Assembly: GCA_902767285.1 (NCBI GenBank)
Contig: CACXHC010000115.1
Location: 1 to 5,350, forward strand
DNA: 5,350 nucleotides
Reading direction: 5' to 3'
Source: an uncultured Ruminococcus sp.
GTDB lineage: Bacteria > Bacillota > Clostridia > Oscillospirales > Acutalibacteraceae
Shown one piece after another: positions 1-5,347 of the stretch. Every line of letters starts with the position of its first letter. The first letter of the stretch is position 1. The notes under the pieces were generated by a model. The model did no database searches and was not told where the DNA came from. It was given only the letters and a program-made list of their open reading frames with translations. The translations under genes were made by a program, and so were the position numbers.

Positions 1-9
1 GATATTAAA

Positions 10-38
10 ATGATATCACAAAGATTCGGATTTTTCAA
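10..38 (-). promoter_or_regulatory. Leftward sigma-A-type promoter at the left edge
   Basis: Read on the minus strand there is TTGAAA (33-38), a 17-base spacer, then TATCAT (10-15), with a TG one base before the -10 box (extended -10). Transcription would start near base 3 and run out of the window. This suggests a divergent gene just beyond the left edge, which cannot be confirmed here. The -35 box is also one arm of TTTCAA/TTGAAA inverted copies (33-38 and 46-51), but that AT-only pairing may be chance. Confidence 0.5.
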
Positions 39-110
39 TATTTTTTTGAAATATTCTGTTTTCAACAATTTTTTATATTCCTTTTGGTAATTCTATACAA
101 TGTTGCATAA

Positions 111-139
111 TAGACTTATATGTCAGTGTGTGATAGAAT
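111..139 (+). promoter_or_regulatory. Probable promoter of the histidine phosphatase gene
   Basis: TAGACT (111-116, 4 of 6 consensus) is followed by a 17-base spacer and TAGAAT (134-139, 5 of 6), with TGA directly before the -10 box as in extended -10 promoters. The start point would be near 146, giving a leader of about 30 bases to the ATG at 176. An alternative TATAAT at 152-157 has no recognisable -35 partner. The call is by motif only. Confidence 0.45.
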
Positions 140-161
140 TAAATATGTACATATAATATGA

Positions 162-169
162 AAAGAGTG
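162..169 (+). promoter_or_regulatory. Ribosome binding site that favours the ATG at 176
   Basis: AAAGAGTG lies 6 bases before the ATG at 176 and resembles an AAGGAG-type site. The in-frame ATG at 158 has no purine-rich site before it and sits directly after a TATAAT sequence. Starting at 176 gives MLYIMRHG, which places the catalytic RHG close to the N-terminus as is usual in this family. Confidence 0.6.
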
Positions 170-175
170 TTTGAT

Positions 176-727
176 ATGCTGTACATAATGCGACACGGGA
201 AAACCGATTGGAACGAACTTCGCAAATTACAAGGGCGAAGTGATATTCCTTTAAACGAAAAAGGACGAACAATGGCAGTATCGGCACGAGATTTATACAA
301 AGACGTGCATTTCGATGTCTGCTATTGTTCGCCGTTGATAAGAGCAAGGGAAACTGCGGAGATTTTTCTAAAAGACCGCAATATTCCAATTATTATAGAT
401 GACCGTTTAGCCGAAATGTGTTTCGGCGTATACGAAGGAACACAAAATTGTTTCAGTATACCCGATTGCCCCCTAAATAAATTTTTCCAAACTCCCGAAG
501 AATATACCGAACCTGTTGAAAATGCCGAGAGTATGGACGAACTCTTTGCTCGTACAGGCGAATTTTTGAAAGAAATCGCTTATCCGCTTGTTGAACAAAA
601 TAAAGATGTTCTCATTATGGGGCATGGGGCTATGAACTCAAGCATAATTTGTCAAGTTCGTAATCTGCCAATTTCAGAGTTTTGGAGTGCGGGAATCGAA
701 AATTGTAAACTGATGAAATTAATATAA
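176..727 (+). CDS. Histidine phosphatase family protein (phosphoglycerate mutase-like)
   Basis: This 183-residue protein belongs to the histidine phosphatase superfamily, whose members move or remove phosphate through a phosphohistidine. Visible landmarks are the RHG motif at residues 6-8 within RHGKTDWN (catalytic His7), the SPLIRARETA segment with phosphate-binding Arg56, the acidic Glu80 in LAEMCFGVYEG, and the second core histidine His150 in MGHGAMN. The core is therefore complete and the length is normal for a compact cytoplasmic member; there is no signal peptide or membrane segment. The substrate cannot be told: family members act on phosphoglycerate, alpha-ribazole phosphate, sugar phosphates and others, and no neighbour points to one. 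The start at 176 is preferred over 158 because of the ribosome binding site. The gene appears to be a single transcription unit and converges on the next gene with only 4 bases between stop codons. Confidence 0.9.
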   Translation: MLYIMRHGKTDWNELRKLQGRSDIPLNEKGRTMAVSARDLYKDVHFDVCYCSPLIRARETAEIFLKDRNIPIIIDDRLAEMCFGVYEGTQNCFSIPDCPLNKFFQTPEEYTEPVENAESMDELFARTGEFLKEIAYPLVEQNKDVLIMGHGAMNSSIICQVRNLPISEFWSAGIENCKLMKLI

Positions 728-731
728 ATTT

Positions 732-2186
732 TTAACGCATCAACGCAAAATATGCCGGTAAGCCGTCAGAAGTCGTCATTGTTCCGACAGCATACTCGTA
801 GCCGTCTTTCTTCCAAAATGACGGTATCACTATACTTGAGTTGTAACTGCTGTTTGAAACGCTTATGCCACCATTGAGGCTCGACCCTACAAAAGTTACA
901 TCAGGTATGCTCTCCTCGTTTTCCGTTCCGGCTTGGGTATCGTTTGACATAAGATACCAGTCAACAGTTAAATCAATTGTACCGTTGTTTATGCTTATGT
1001 CAACATTATTCAGCTCTCTTATAAAAGTACCTGAAGAATTTGTGTAGTTATAAATTACCATGCACTTCCAACCGCCCGAGAAACCCAGCTCATTTGTGAG
1101 AGAGTACGAATCGTAAGGAGCTTCCCAAATAAATCCATTTTGACCGAAACACCATTCGAATTCGTCAAATCTCGGTCGTTGGTAAGTTGAGTACACCATA
1201 GCTTCGGAATAAGCGGCATCGTTTTCGTTGTACTCGGGTTCAGGACTTGGTACAAACACCGATTCAACTTGAGATTGCGGTTCGGGTTCGGGTTGCGGTT
1301 CGGGCTGTGGTTCGGGTTTTGGTGTGACTTCGACTACACTTTGAGTTTCCACCTTTGATGATGTAACTTTTGACGAAGTAACTTTCGATGATGTCACTTT
1401 TGATGATGTCACTTTCGATGAAGTTACTTTCGATGAAGTCACTTTAGATGAAGTCACTTTCGATGAAGTCACTTTCGATGAAGTCACTTTTGATGATGTC
1501 ACTTTCGATGAAGTCACTTTCGATGAAGTCACTTTTGATGACTCCGTTTCGGATTCAGATTCGGTTTCAGATTCTGTTTCGGACTCAGGCTCACTGTTGA
1601 TTTGGCTATCCGATTCTTTTGAAGATTCCGTTATTTCACTTGACACAACAGACGATGAACTGTCTTTATCGGAAGATACCGGATCTACTTTTTGTATTGG
1701 ATGAATATAGAGCAAAATACAAAAAACAATCAGCATAAAGCAGGTGGCACTCAATGCACCTATTATAAATCCTGTTTTGTTGCTGTTATTCACAGGAGGA
1801 ACGGAATTTCCGCTAAACGTTGGCGGTTGTAGTGTCGAAGTTGGAGTAAATGAAGGGTTTGTCGGCTGTTGTGAAAATGTCGGAGTTTGAGTAAACGCAT
1901 TGTTTGTCGGTGTTGTTGGAAATGTCGAAGTTGGAGTAAACGAATTATTTGTCGGCTGACTGGGTACAGAAAAAAACGCTTGCTCCAACGAATCCACCGG
2001 CGGTACAGAATTTTGCGGTTGTTGAATCGGCAGTTGTGTGTTGATATTAGTTACAGGAACAAAATTCGATGTTTCTTTTTTAGTTGTAACTATTTTGGGC
2101 TTGGGATTATCCTTAACGCTTTTACCGCAGTAAGCACAGAACACATCGCCTTCTGAGAACGGCTTTCCGCAATTGGCACAAAACAT
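732..2186 (-). CDS. Zinc-ribbon, single-pass membrane protein with VTSSK repeat stalk and unknown C-terminal domain
   Basis: The protein has 484 residues. A zinc ribbon with two CxxC pairs (Cys3/Cys6 and Cys17/Cys20, each followed by Gly-Lys) opens it. A Pro/Thr/Asn/Gln linker follows, with three 15-residue repeats at 78-122. One hydrophobic segment at about 138-161 anchors it, probably with the ribbon inside and the rest outside. Beyond the membrane come a Ser/Glu/Asp tract (about 170-218, including ETESETESES), twelve VTSSK repeats (219-278), a Pro/Glu/Gln stretch (about 288-318) and a C-terminal part (about 319-484). The last is rich in aromatic, Asn and Ser residues, looks beta-rich and has Cys346 and Cys375. 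Zinc-ribbon plus one-helix proteins with disordered linkers are common in Clostridia, mostly without known function; I do not recognise the C-terminal domain. The start at 2186 is set by a strong ribosome binding site and because the promoter lies inside the longer frame opening at 2237. Confidence 0.85.
   Translation of the reverse strand: MFCANCGKPFSEGDVFCAYCGKSVKDNPKPKIVTTKKETSNFVPVTNINTQLPIQQPQNSVPPVDSLEQAFFSVPSQPTNNSFTPTSTFPTTPTNNAFTQTPTFSQQPTNPSFTPTSTLQPPTFSGNSVPPVNNSNKTGFIIGALSATCFMLIVFCILLYIHPIQKVDPVSSDKDSSSSVVSSEITESSKESDSQINSEPESETESETESESETESSKVTSSKVTSSKVTSSKVTSSKVTSSKVTSSKVTSSKVTSSKVTSSKVTSSKVTSSKVTSSKVETQSVVEVTPKPEPQPEPQPEPEPQSQVESVFVPSPEPEYNENDAAYSEAMVYSTYQRPRFDEFEWCFGQNGFIWEAPYDSYSLTNELGFSGGWKCMVIYNYTNSSGTFIRELNNVDISINNGTIDLTVDWYLMSNDTQAGTENEESIPDVTFVGSSLNGGISVSNSSYNSSIVIPSFWKKDGYEYAVGTMTTSDGLPAYFALMR
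1353..1532 (-). repeat. Twelve 15-base tandem repeats encoding VTSSK
   Basis: Twelve adjoining 15-base units translate to twelve identical VTSSK pentapeptides, residues 219-278 of the membrane protein. The DNA units differ only at synonymous positions: Val is GTG, GTA or GTT, Thr ACT or ACA, Ser TCA, TCG or TCT, Lys AAA or AAG. Five units are identical at DNA level, and the two nearest the C-terminus are among the most divergent. The array adds one Lys per five residues directly after an acidic Ser/Glu tract. Such arrays usually act as extended surface stalks; that role is inferred here. Confidence 0.95.
1821..1955 (-). repeat. Three 45-base repeats encoding a PTNxxFTxTxT linker
   Basis: Residues 78-122 of the membrane protein are three 15-residue repeats starting PTNNSFTPTST, PTNNAFTQTPT and PTNPSFTPTST, with exact 45-base period in the DNA. 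They lie between the zinc ribbon and the membrane helix, so probably inside the cell, and look disordered. Confidence 0.85.
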
Positions 2187-2190
2187 AAAA

Positions 2191-2199
2191 ATCACCTCT
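2191..2199 (-). promoter_or_regulatory. Strong ribosome binding site fixing the start of the zinc-ribbon gene
   Basis: On the minus strand AGAGGTGAT lies 4 bases before the ATG at 2186, with the AGAGG core about 8 bases away. The predicted transcript start (near 2199-2200) falls at the edge of this site, so the leader would be only about 13-15 bases. Confidence 0.8.
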
Positions 2200-2205
2200 T
2201 TATAT

Positions 2206-2234
2206 ATTATAACAGAGAGTCTTGCAGTTTTCAA
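2206..2234 (-). promoter_or_regulatory. Promoter of the zinc-ribbon membrane protein gene
   Basis: On the minus strand TTGAAA (2229-2234) is followed by exactly 17 bases and a perfect TATAAT (2206-2211). It sits just upstream of the ribosome binding site and overlaps the longer open frame starting at 2237, which rules out that longer start. Arm one of the inverted repeat at 2240-2289 lies 5 bases upstream of the -35 box. Confidence 0.8.
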
Positions 2235-2239
2235 CAAAA

Positions 2240-2289
2240 AACAATCAACAATATCGTAGTTTATTGAGGTTTTGTCATTTTTGATTGTT
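2240..2289. promoter_or_regulatory. Inverted repeat between divergent promoters (possible operator pair)
   Basis: Left arm AACAATCAACAAT (2240-2252) and right arm 2277-2289, whose complement reads AACAATCAAAAAT, match at 12 of 13 positions with a 24-base gap. The arms end 5 and 4 bases from the -35 boxes of the leftward and rightward promoters, so each promoter carries TTGATTGTT just upstream of its -35. The placement suggests sites for a regulator shared by both genes. It is a sequence-only inference in AT-rich DNA. Confidence 0.4.
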
Positions 2290-2293
2290 CGGC

Positions 2294-2322
2294 TTGACGT
2301 AAAAATATAAAACGCATATACT
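2294..2322 (+). promoter_or_regulatory. Promoter of the transhydrogenase operon
   Basis: TTGACG (2294-2299, 5 of 6 consensus), a 17-base spacer and TATACT (2317-2322, 5 of 6) make a strong sigma-A-type promoter. The start would be near 2329, leaving a leader of about 40 bases before the first gene. No riboswitch or attenuator is visible in that short leader. Confidence 0.8.
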
Positions 2323-2369
2323 GATAAATATATCTATTAATAAAAAAATCCGAAGGGAACAGAAAAAAT

Positions 2370-3494
2370 ATGAAAAAAATTCTTTTATGCAAAGAAATTG
2401 ATGAGCATGAAACTCGTACAGCTCTCATTCCCGATGACATAAAAAAATTGGTCGGAATGGGATTTCAGATAAAAGCTGTTAAGGGTACGGGATTAAAAAG
2501 CGGTTTTTCGGACGAGGATTACAAACAGGCGGGAGCCGTTCTTGTTTCTTCAAATGAGGAAGGATACAAGGACTCCGAAATAATTTTGAGAATACTCAAA
2601 CCCGAAAGTATCAAGGGAATAGAGAAAAACGCACTTCATGTATCGTATCTCGACCCGTTCAACGAGAAAAAACTTCTTGACGATATGGCAAAAGCCGGAT
2701 TGCAAGCGGTTTCGCTCGAAATGATACCTCGAACAACTTTGGCTCAGAAAATGGATGTACAATCATCGCAAACGTCACTCGCCGGATATACGGCTGTGGT
2801 AAATGCGGCATCACGATTGCCGAAAATCCTTCCGATGATGGTAACACCCTCAGGCACAATAAATCCGGCGAGAGTATTCGTAATAGGCGTTGGCGTTGCC
2901 GGACTTCAGGCGATAGCAACGGCAAAGCGACTCGGTGCAAGAGTTGAGGCATTCGACACTCGCCCAACTGTTGAAGAACAAGTAAAATCGCTGGGAGCTA
3001 CTTTTGTAAAAATCGACCTTGGCGAGATGAGTCAGACAGAGCAGGGTTACGCAAAAGAACTAACAGCAGATCAAGTAAAAAAGCAGCAGGAAGCTCAAGC
3101 GAAAGTCTGCGAGAGGTCAGATATTGTAATCACAACGGCGAAAGTTTTCGGCAGAAAAGCACCTCGCTTGATAAACGCTGATGTTCTGGACAGAATGAAG
3201 CCCGGTGCGGTTGTTGTCGATATGGCGGTATCATCGGGAGGAAATGTCGAAGGCTCTAAACTATATGAGGAAGTTGTGCGAGATAACGGCGTTATTATAA
3301 TGTCGGGCGATATGCTCGAAAGACAGGTTCCGTATGACGCATCAAAAATGCTTTCGGGCAATTTCACGGCATTTCTCACGCATTTCTACAATAAGGAAAG
3401 CAAAGAATTTGAGGTTAATCTCAAAGATGAAATAATGCAGGGTTGCCTTTTAACTAAGGATAATTCCATAATACATCCTAAATTCAAGAAATAA
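2370..3494 (+). CDS. pntA: Proton-translocating NAD(P) transhydrogenase, subunit alpha-1 (NAD-binding domain I)
   Basis: The 374-residue soluble subunit carries domain I, which binds NAD(H) at the cytoplasmic face and exchanges hydride with NADP(H) on the beta subunit. The alanine dehydrogenase/transhydrogenase fold shows in a KEIDEHETRTALIP start and in the RQD loop (Arg121, Gln126, Asp129 within RTTLAQKMDVQSSQ). The Rossmann motif GVGVAG is at 173-178, with Asp196 in AFDTRP ending the second strand, and GGN is at 290-292. The mobile loop reads TTAKVFGRKAPRLI, where E. coli has TTALIPGKPAPKLI as I recall it. The length fits the split alpha form (as in Rhodospirillum rubrum) rather than the fused E. 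coli PntA of about 510 residues. The start has GAAGGGA at 2352-2358, 11 bases upstream. It is first of three genes; the symbol pntAA is also used. Confidence 0.96.
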   Translation: MKKILLCKEIDEHETRTALIPDDIKKLVGMGFQIKAVKGTGLKSGFSDEDYKQAGAVLVSSNEEGYKDSEIILRILKPESIKGIEKNALHVSYLDPFNEKKLLDDMAKAGLQAVSLEMIPRTTLAQKMDVQSSQTSLAGYTAVVNAASRLPKILPMMVTPSGTINPARVFVIGVGVAGLQAIATAKRLGARVEAFDTRPTVEEQVKSLGATFVKIDLGEMSQTEQGYAKELTADQVKKQQEAQAKVCERSDIVITTAKVFGRKAPRLINADVLDRMKPGAVVVDMAVSSGGNVEGSKLYEEVVRDNGVIIMSGDMLERQVPYDASKMLSGNFTAFLTHFYNKESKEFEVNLKDEIMQGCLLTKDNSIIHPKFKK

Positions 3495-3522
3495 TATAAT
3501 CTAAGAAAGGAAAAGAATCAAA

Positions 3523-3831
3523 ATGGCTACGGGTGAAATACTTCTTCTTGTTTTTGTATTTGTTATTGCGGGATTTTTGGGAGTAGAGCTTATATCAAAA
3601 GTTCCCTCACAGCTTCACACACCGCTGATGTCGGGTACTAACGCTATATCGGGAATTACGATAGTAGGTGCAATTTCCGCAACGGCGGTGGCTCTCTACA
3701 ATGACGGACTCATCGGCAGTATCTGCGGATTTATAGCGATTGTACTCGCAACTATAAATGTAGTTGGCGGATACCTTGTTACTGACAGAATGCTTGAGAT
3801 GTTCAAGAAAAAGGAGGACAAAAACAAGTGA
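3523..3831 (+). CDS. pntAB: NAD(P) transhydrogenase, subunit alpha-2 (membrane part)
   Basis: This 102-residue protein has about three membrane helices (roughly 5-24, 40-58 and 62-86) and forms the alpha share of domain II, the proton channel region. The family signature SQLHTPLMSGTNAISG spans residues 29-44 and includes His32, a histidine in the segment tied to proton transfer in known enzymes. GGYLVTDRMLEMF near the end is also typical, followed by a short Lys-rich tail on the cytoplasmic side. It starts 28 bases after the alpha-1 stop, with AAAGGA at 3506-3511. Its stop TGA overlaps the GTG start of the beta gene, so translation is probably coupled. No domain is missing for a separate alpha-2 subunit. 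Confidence 0.96.
   Translation: MATGEILLLVFVFVIAGFLGVELISKVPSQLHTPLMSGTNAISGITIVGAISATAVALYNDGLIGSICGFIAIVLATINVVGGYLVTDRMLEMFKKKEDKNK
3811..3817 (+). promoter_or_regulatory. Ribosome binding site for the GTG start of pntB
   Basis: A full AAGGAGG lies inside the end of pntAB, 10 bases before GTG at 3828. It decides the start: the next in-frame ATG (3873) falls inside the first membrane helix and has no comparable site. Confidence 0.8.
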
Positions 3832-5264
3832 ATTTTGAAGATGTGAGATCCGTTTGTACGACTGTTTTCTACATGGTCGCTTCGGTGATGTTTATTAGAG
3901 GAATAAAACTGCTCGGCAAGGCAGACACTGCAAGAAAAGGAAATCTTATGTCATCGGCGGGAATGTTGATTGCCGTCATCACGGTGATGTTTGAGAAAAA
4001 AGTTTCGGTAACGCTAACATCTGACCTGATGCACAATGCGTATTTGTGGACAGCAGCAGCAATAATTATCGGTTCGATTATAGGTGCTGTATGGGCGAAA
4101 AAAGTAAAGATGACGGGAATGCCCGAACTGGTCGCTTTGTTCAACGGATTTGGCGGATTATCGTCACTGATGGTAGCAATCACGCAGTACATGACAGACA
4201 AAAAAGTCAATTTATTTTCGAGTATCGCACTCGGGCTTACTATTGCAATAGGTGCGGTAGCGTTTTCGGGGTCGATAGTTGCGTGGGGCAAACTCTCGGG
4301 AAAATTATTTAAAAAGAATAATTATTTCCCCGGCAAAAATATATTCAACGGAATTCTTGCTATTGTCGGATTTGCGGGAATAGTCATGTACGCCTTGCAG
4401 ATTGCCGGAATTGTTAGTTATCAAATCGGACAAATAGGAATTATAGTTACTTCTGCGACATATCTGATTTTGGGATTGACGATGACAGCTGCCATCGGCG
4501 GTGGTGATATGCCTGTTATAATATCGCTGTTGAACGCATTTTCGGGACTTGCGGCAGCGTTTGCGGGTCTTGCGATTTCCAACTCAGTGCTTGTAGTTTC
4601 GGGTTGTTTGGTTGGAACATCGGGACTCATTCTCACACTTATAATGTGTAAAGCCATGAATCGTACCTTGCACAGCCTTCTTTTTACGAATAGCGGAAAA
4701 GCGTCCAAAAAAGGCGGAAACGCAGAACAAAAAGAGCCTAAATCGATGAGTGTTGAGGACGCATATTTGATTTTGGAAGCAGCGAACTCAGTTGTATTTA
4801 TTCCCGGATACGGAATGGCAGTCGCACAAGCTCAGCACGCAGTTAAGGAGCTTTCGGACAAATTAGAGGAAAACGGAGCAGAGGTCAGCTTTGCGATTCA
4901 CCCTGTGGCTGGTCGTATGCCCGGACACATGAACGTACTTCTTGCAGAAGCTAACGTTCCGTATGAACAGCTCAAAACAGCTGACGAGATGAATCCTCAA
5001 ATGTCTAATACAGATGTAGCTATCGTTATAGGAGCAAACGACGTTGTTAACCCATCGGCTATTAATGACGAGAGTTCACCGCTTTACGGTATGCCGATTA
5101 TAAATGCGTTTGAGGCTCGCACAGTGTTTGTTCTCAAGCGTGGTAAAGGAGCAGGATTCTCAGGAGTCGAAAACCCATTGTTCACCAACGATAATACCAT
5201 CATGCTCTACGGCGATGCCAAACAAACGGTTACTTCCCTCGTTAGCGAGTTCTCCGACAATTAG
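3828..5264 (+). CDS. pntB: NAD(P) transhydrogenase, subunit beta (membrane part and NADP-binding domain III)
   Basis: This 478-residue subunit has an N-terminal membrane half with about nine helices (roughly residues 8-275), a short polar hinge (about 288-305) and domain III (about 306-478), which binds NADP(H). Membrane landmarks are MPELVALFNGFGG (98-110), GGDMPVIISLLNAFSG (225-240, with Asp227) and CKAMNR (274-279). Domain III shows the nucleotide loop PGYGMAVAQAQ (326-336), HPVAGRMPGHMNVLLAEANVPY (358-379), GAND (402-405), KR at 437-438 and GVENPLF. All are expected of a working enzyme. At the place of E. coli beta His91 this protein has Asn106. It starts with GTG, overlapping the alpha-2 stop by 4 bases (GTGA). 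Alpha-1, alpha-2 and beta together use the proton gradient to reduce NADP with NADH, or run in reverse. Confidence 0.96.
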   Translation: MNFEDVRSVCTTVFYMVASVMFIRGIKLLGKADTARKGNLMSSAGMLIAVITVMFEKKVSVTLTSDLMHNAYLWTAAAIIIGSIIGAVWAKKVKMTGMPELVALFNGFGGLSSLMVAITQYMTDKKVNLFSSIALGLTIAIGAVAFSGSIVAWGKLSGKLFKKNNYFPGKNIFNGILAIVGFAGIVMYALQIAGIVSYQIGQIGIIVTSATYLILGLTMTAAIGGGDMPVIISLLNAFSGLAAAFAGLAISNSVLVVSGCLVGTSGLILTLIMCKAMNRTLHSLLFTNSGKASKKGGNAEQKEPKSMSVEDAYLILEAANSVVFIPGYGMAVAQAQHAVKELSDKLEENGAEVSFAIHPVAGRMPGHMNVLLAEANVPYEQLKTADEMNPQMSNTDVAIVIGANDVVNPSAINDESSPLYGMPIINAFEARTVFVLKRGKGAGFSGVENPLFTNDNTIMLYGDAKQTVTSLVSEFSDN

Positions 5265-5265
5265 C

Positions 5266-5285
5266 TCAGGGGCTGCCGCCCCTGA
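5266..5285 (+). repeat. GC-rich hairpin 1 of a tandem pair after pntB
   Basis: TCAGGGGC (5266-5273) pairs with GCCCCTGA (5278-5285) in a perfect 8-bp stem with loop TGCC, beginning 2 bases after the pntB stop codon. Its core GGGGCTGCCGCCCC recurs 28 bases later. CAGGG (5267-5271) could alternatively pair with CCCTG (5288-5292). Confidence 0.85.
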
Positions 5286-5293
5286 AACCCTGC

Positions 5294-5313
5294 TTGGGGG
5301 CTGCCGCCCCCAA
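5294..5313 (+). terminator. GC-rich hairpin 2, probable part of the operon terminator
   Basis: TTGGGGGC (5294-5301) pairs with GCCCCCAA (5306-5313) around the same TGCC loop. A run of eight T starts at 5326, 12 bases beyond the stem, which is farther than in a classic intrinsic terminator. The position at the end of the operon and stem strength support termination; the distance to the T run leaves doubt. Confidence 0.5.
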
Positions 5314-5321
5314 ACCCCCGC

Positions 5322-5347
5322 CTTCTTTTTTTTGAAAAAAAAAGAAG
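5322..5347. terminator. T8/A9 palindrome, possible bidirectional terminator element
   Basis: CTTC plus eight T (5322-5333) is mirrored by nine A plus GAAG (5335-5347), giving arms of about 12 bp with almost no loop. With the GC hairpins just before it, the T run could complete a rightward terminator. Its complement could serve a leftward transcript from a gene beyond the right edge. That is inference. Confidence 0.4.

Noticed and set aside
33..55. AT-only hairpins near the left edge as a terminator
   Set aside because: The stems have almost no G-C pairs, and the TTGAAA box is better explained as part of a leftward promoter.
152..157. TATAAT just before 158 as the phosphatase -10 box
   Set aside because: No -35-like hexamer at 16-18 bases upstream; the extended -10 at 134-139 with TAGACT at 111-116 fits better.
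158..175. Upstream ATG at 158 for the histidine phosphatase
   Set aside because: There is no ribosome binding site before it; the ATG at 176 has one and gives the usual N-terminus.
1353..1532. Regular short repeats resembling a repeat array such as CRISPR
   Set aside because: The 15-base units are back to back with no spacers and are in frame within a coding gene; they encode VTSSK.
2187..2237. Longer start (ATG at 2237) for the zinc-ribbon protein
   Set aside because: It has no ribosome binding site, would put the strong promoter inside the coding region, and adds 17 residues before the zinc ribbon that normally opens such proteins.
2323..2369. Possible riboswitch or leader control element before pntA
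   Set aside because: The leader is only about 40 AT-rich bases, too short for known riboswitches, and contains no stable hairpin.
2659..2967. Minus-strand open frame opposite pntA
   Set aside because: It overlaps a highly conserved part of pntA and its translation resembles no protein; it is a frame shadow.
3869..4291. Long minus-strand open frame opposite pntB
   Set aside because: It is a shadow of the pntB reading frame; no ribosome binding site or recognisable protein supports it.
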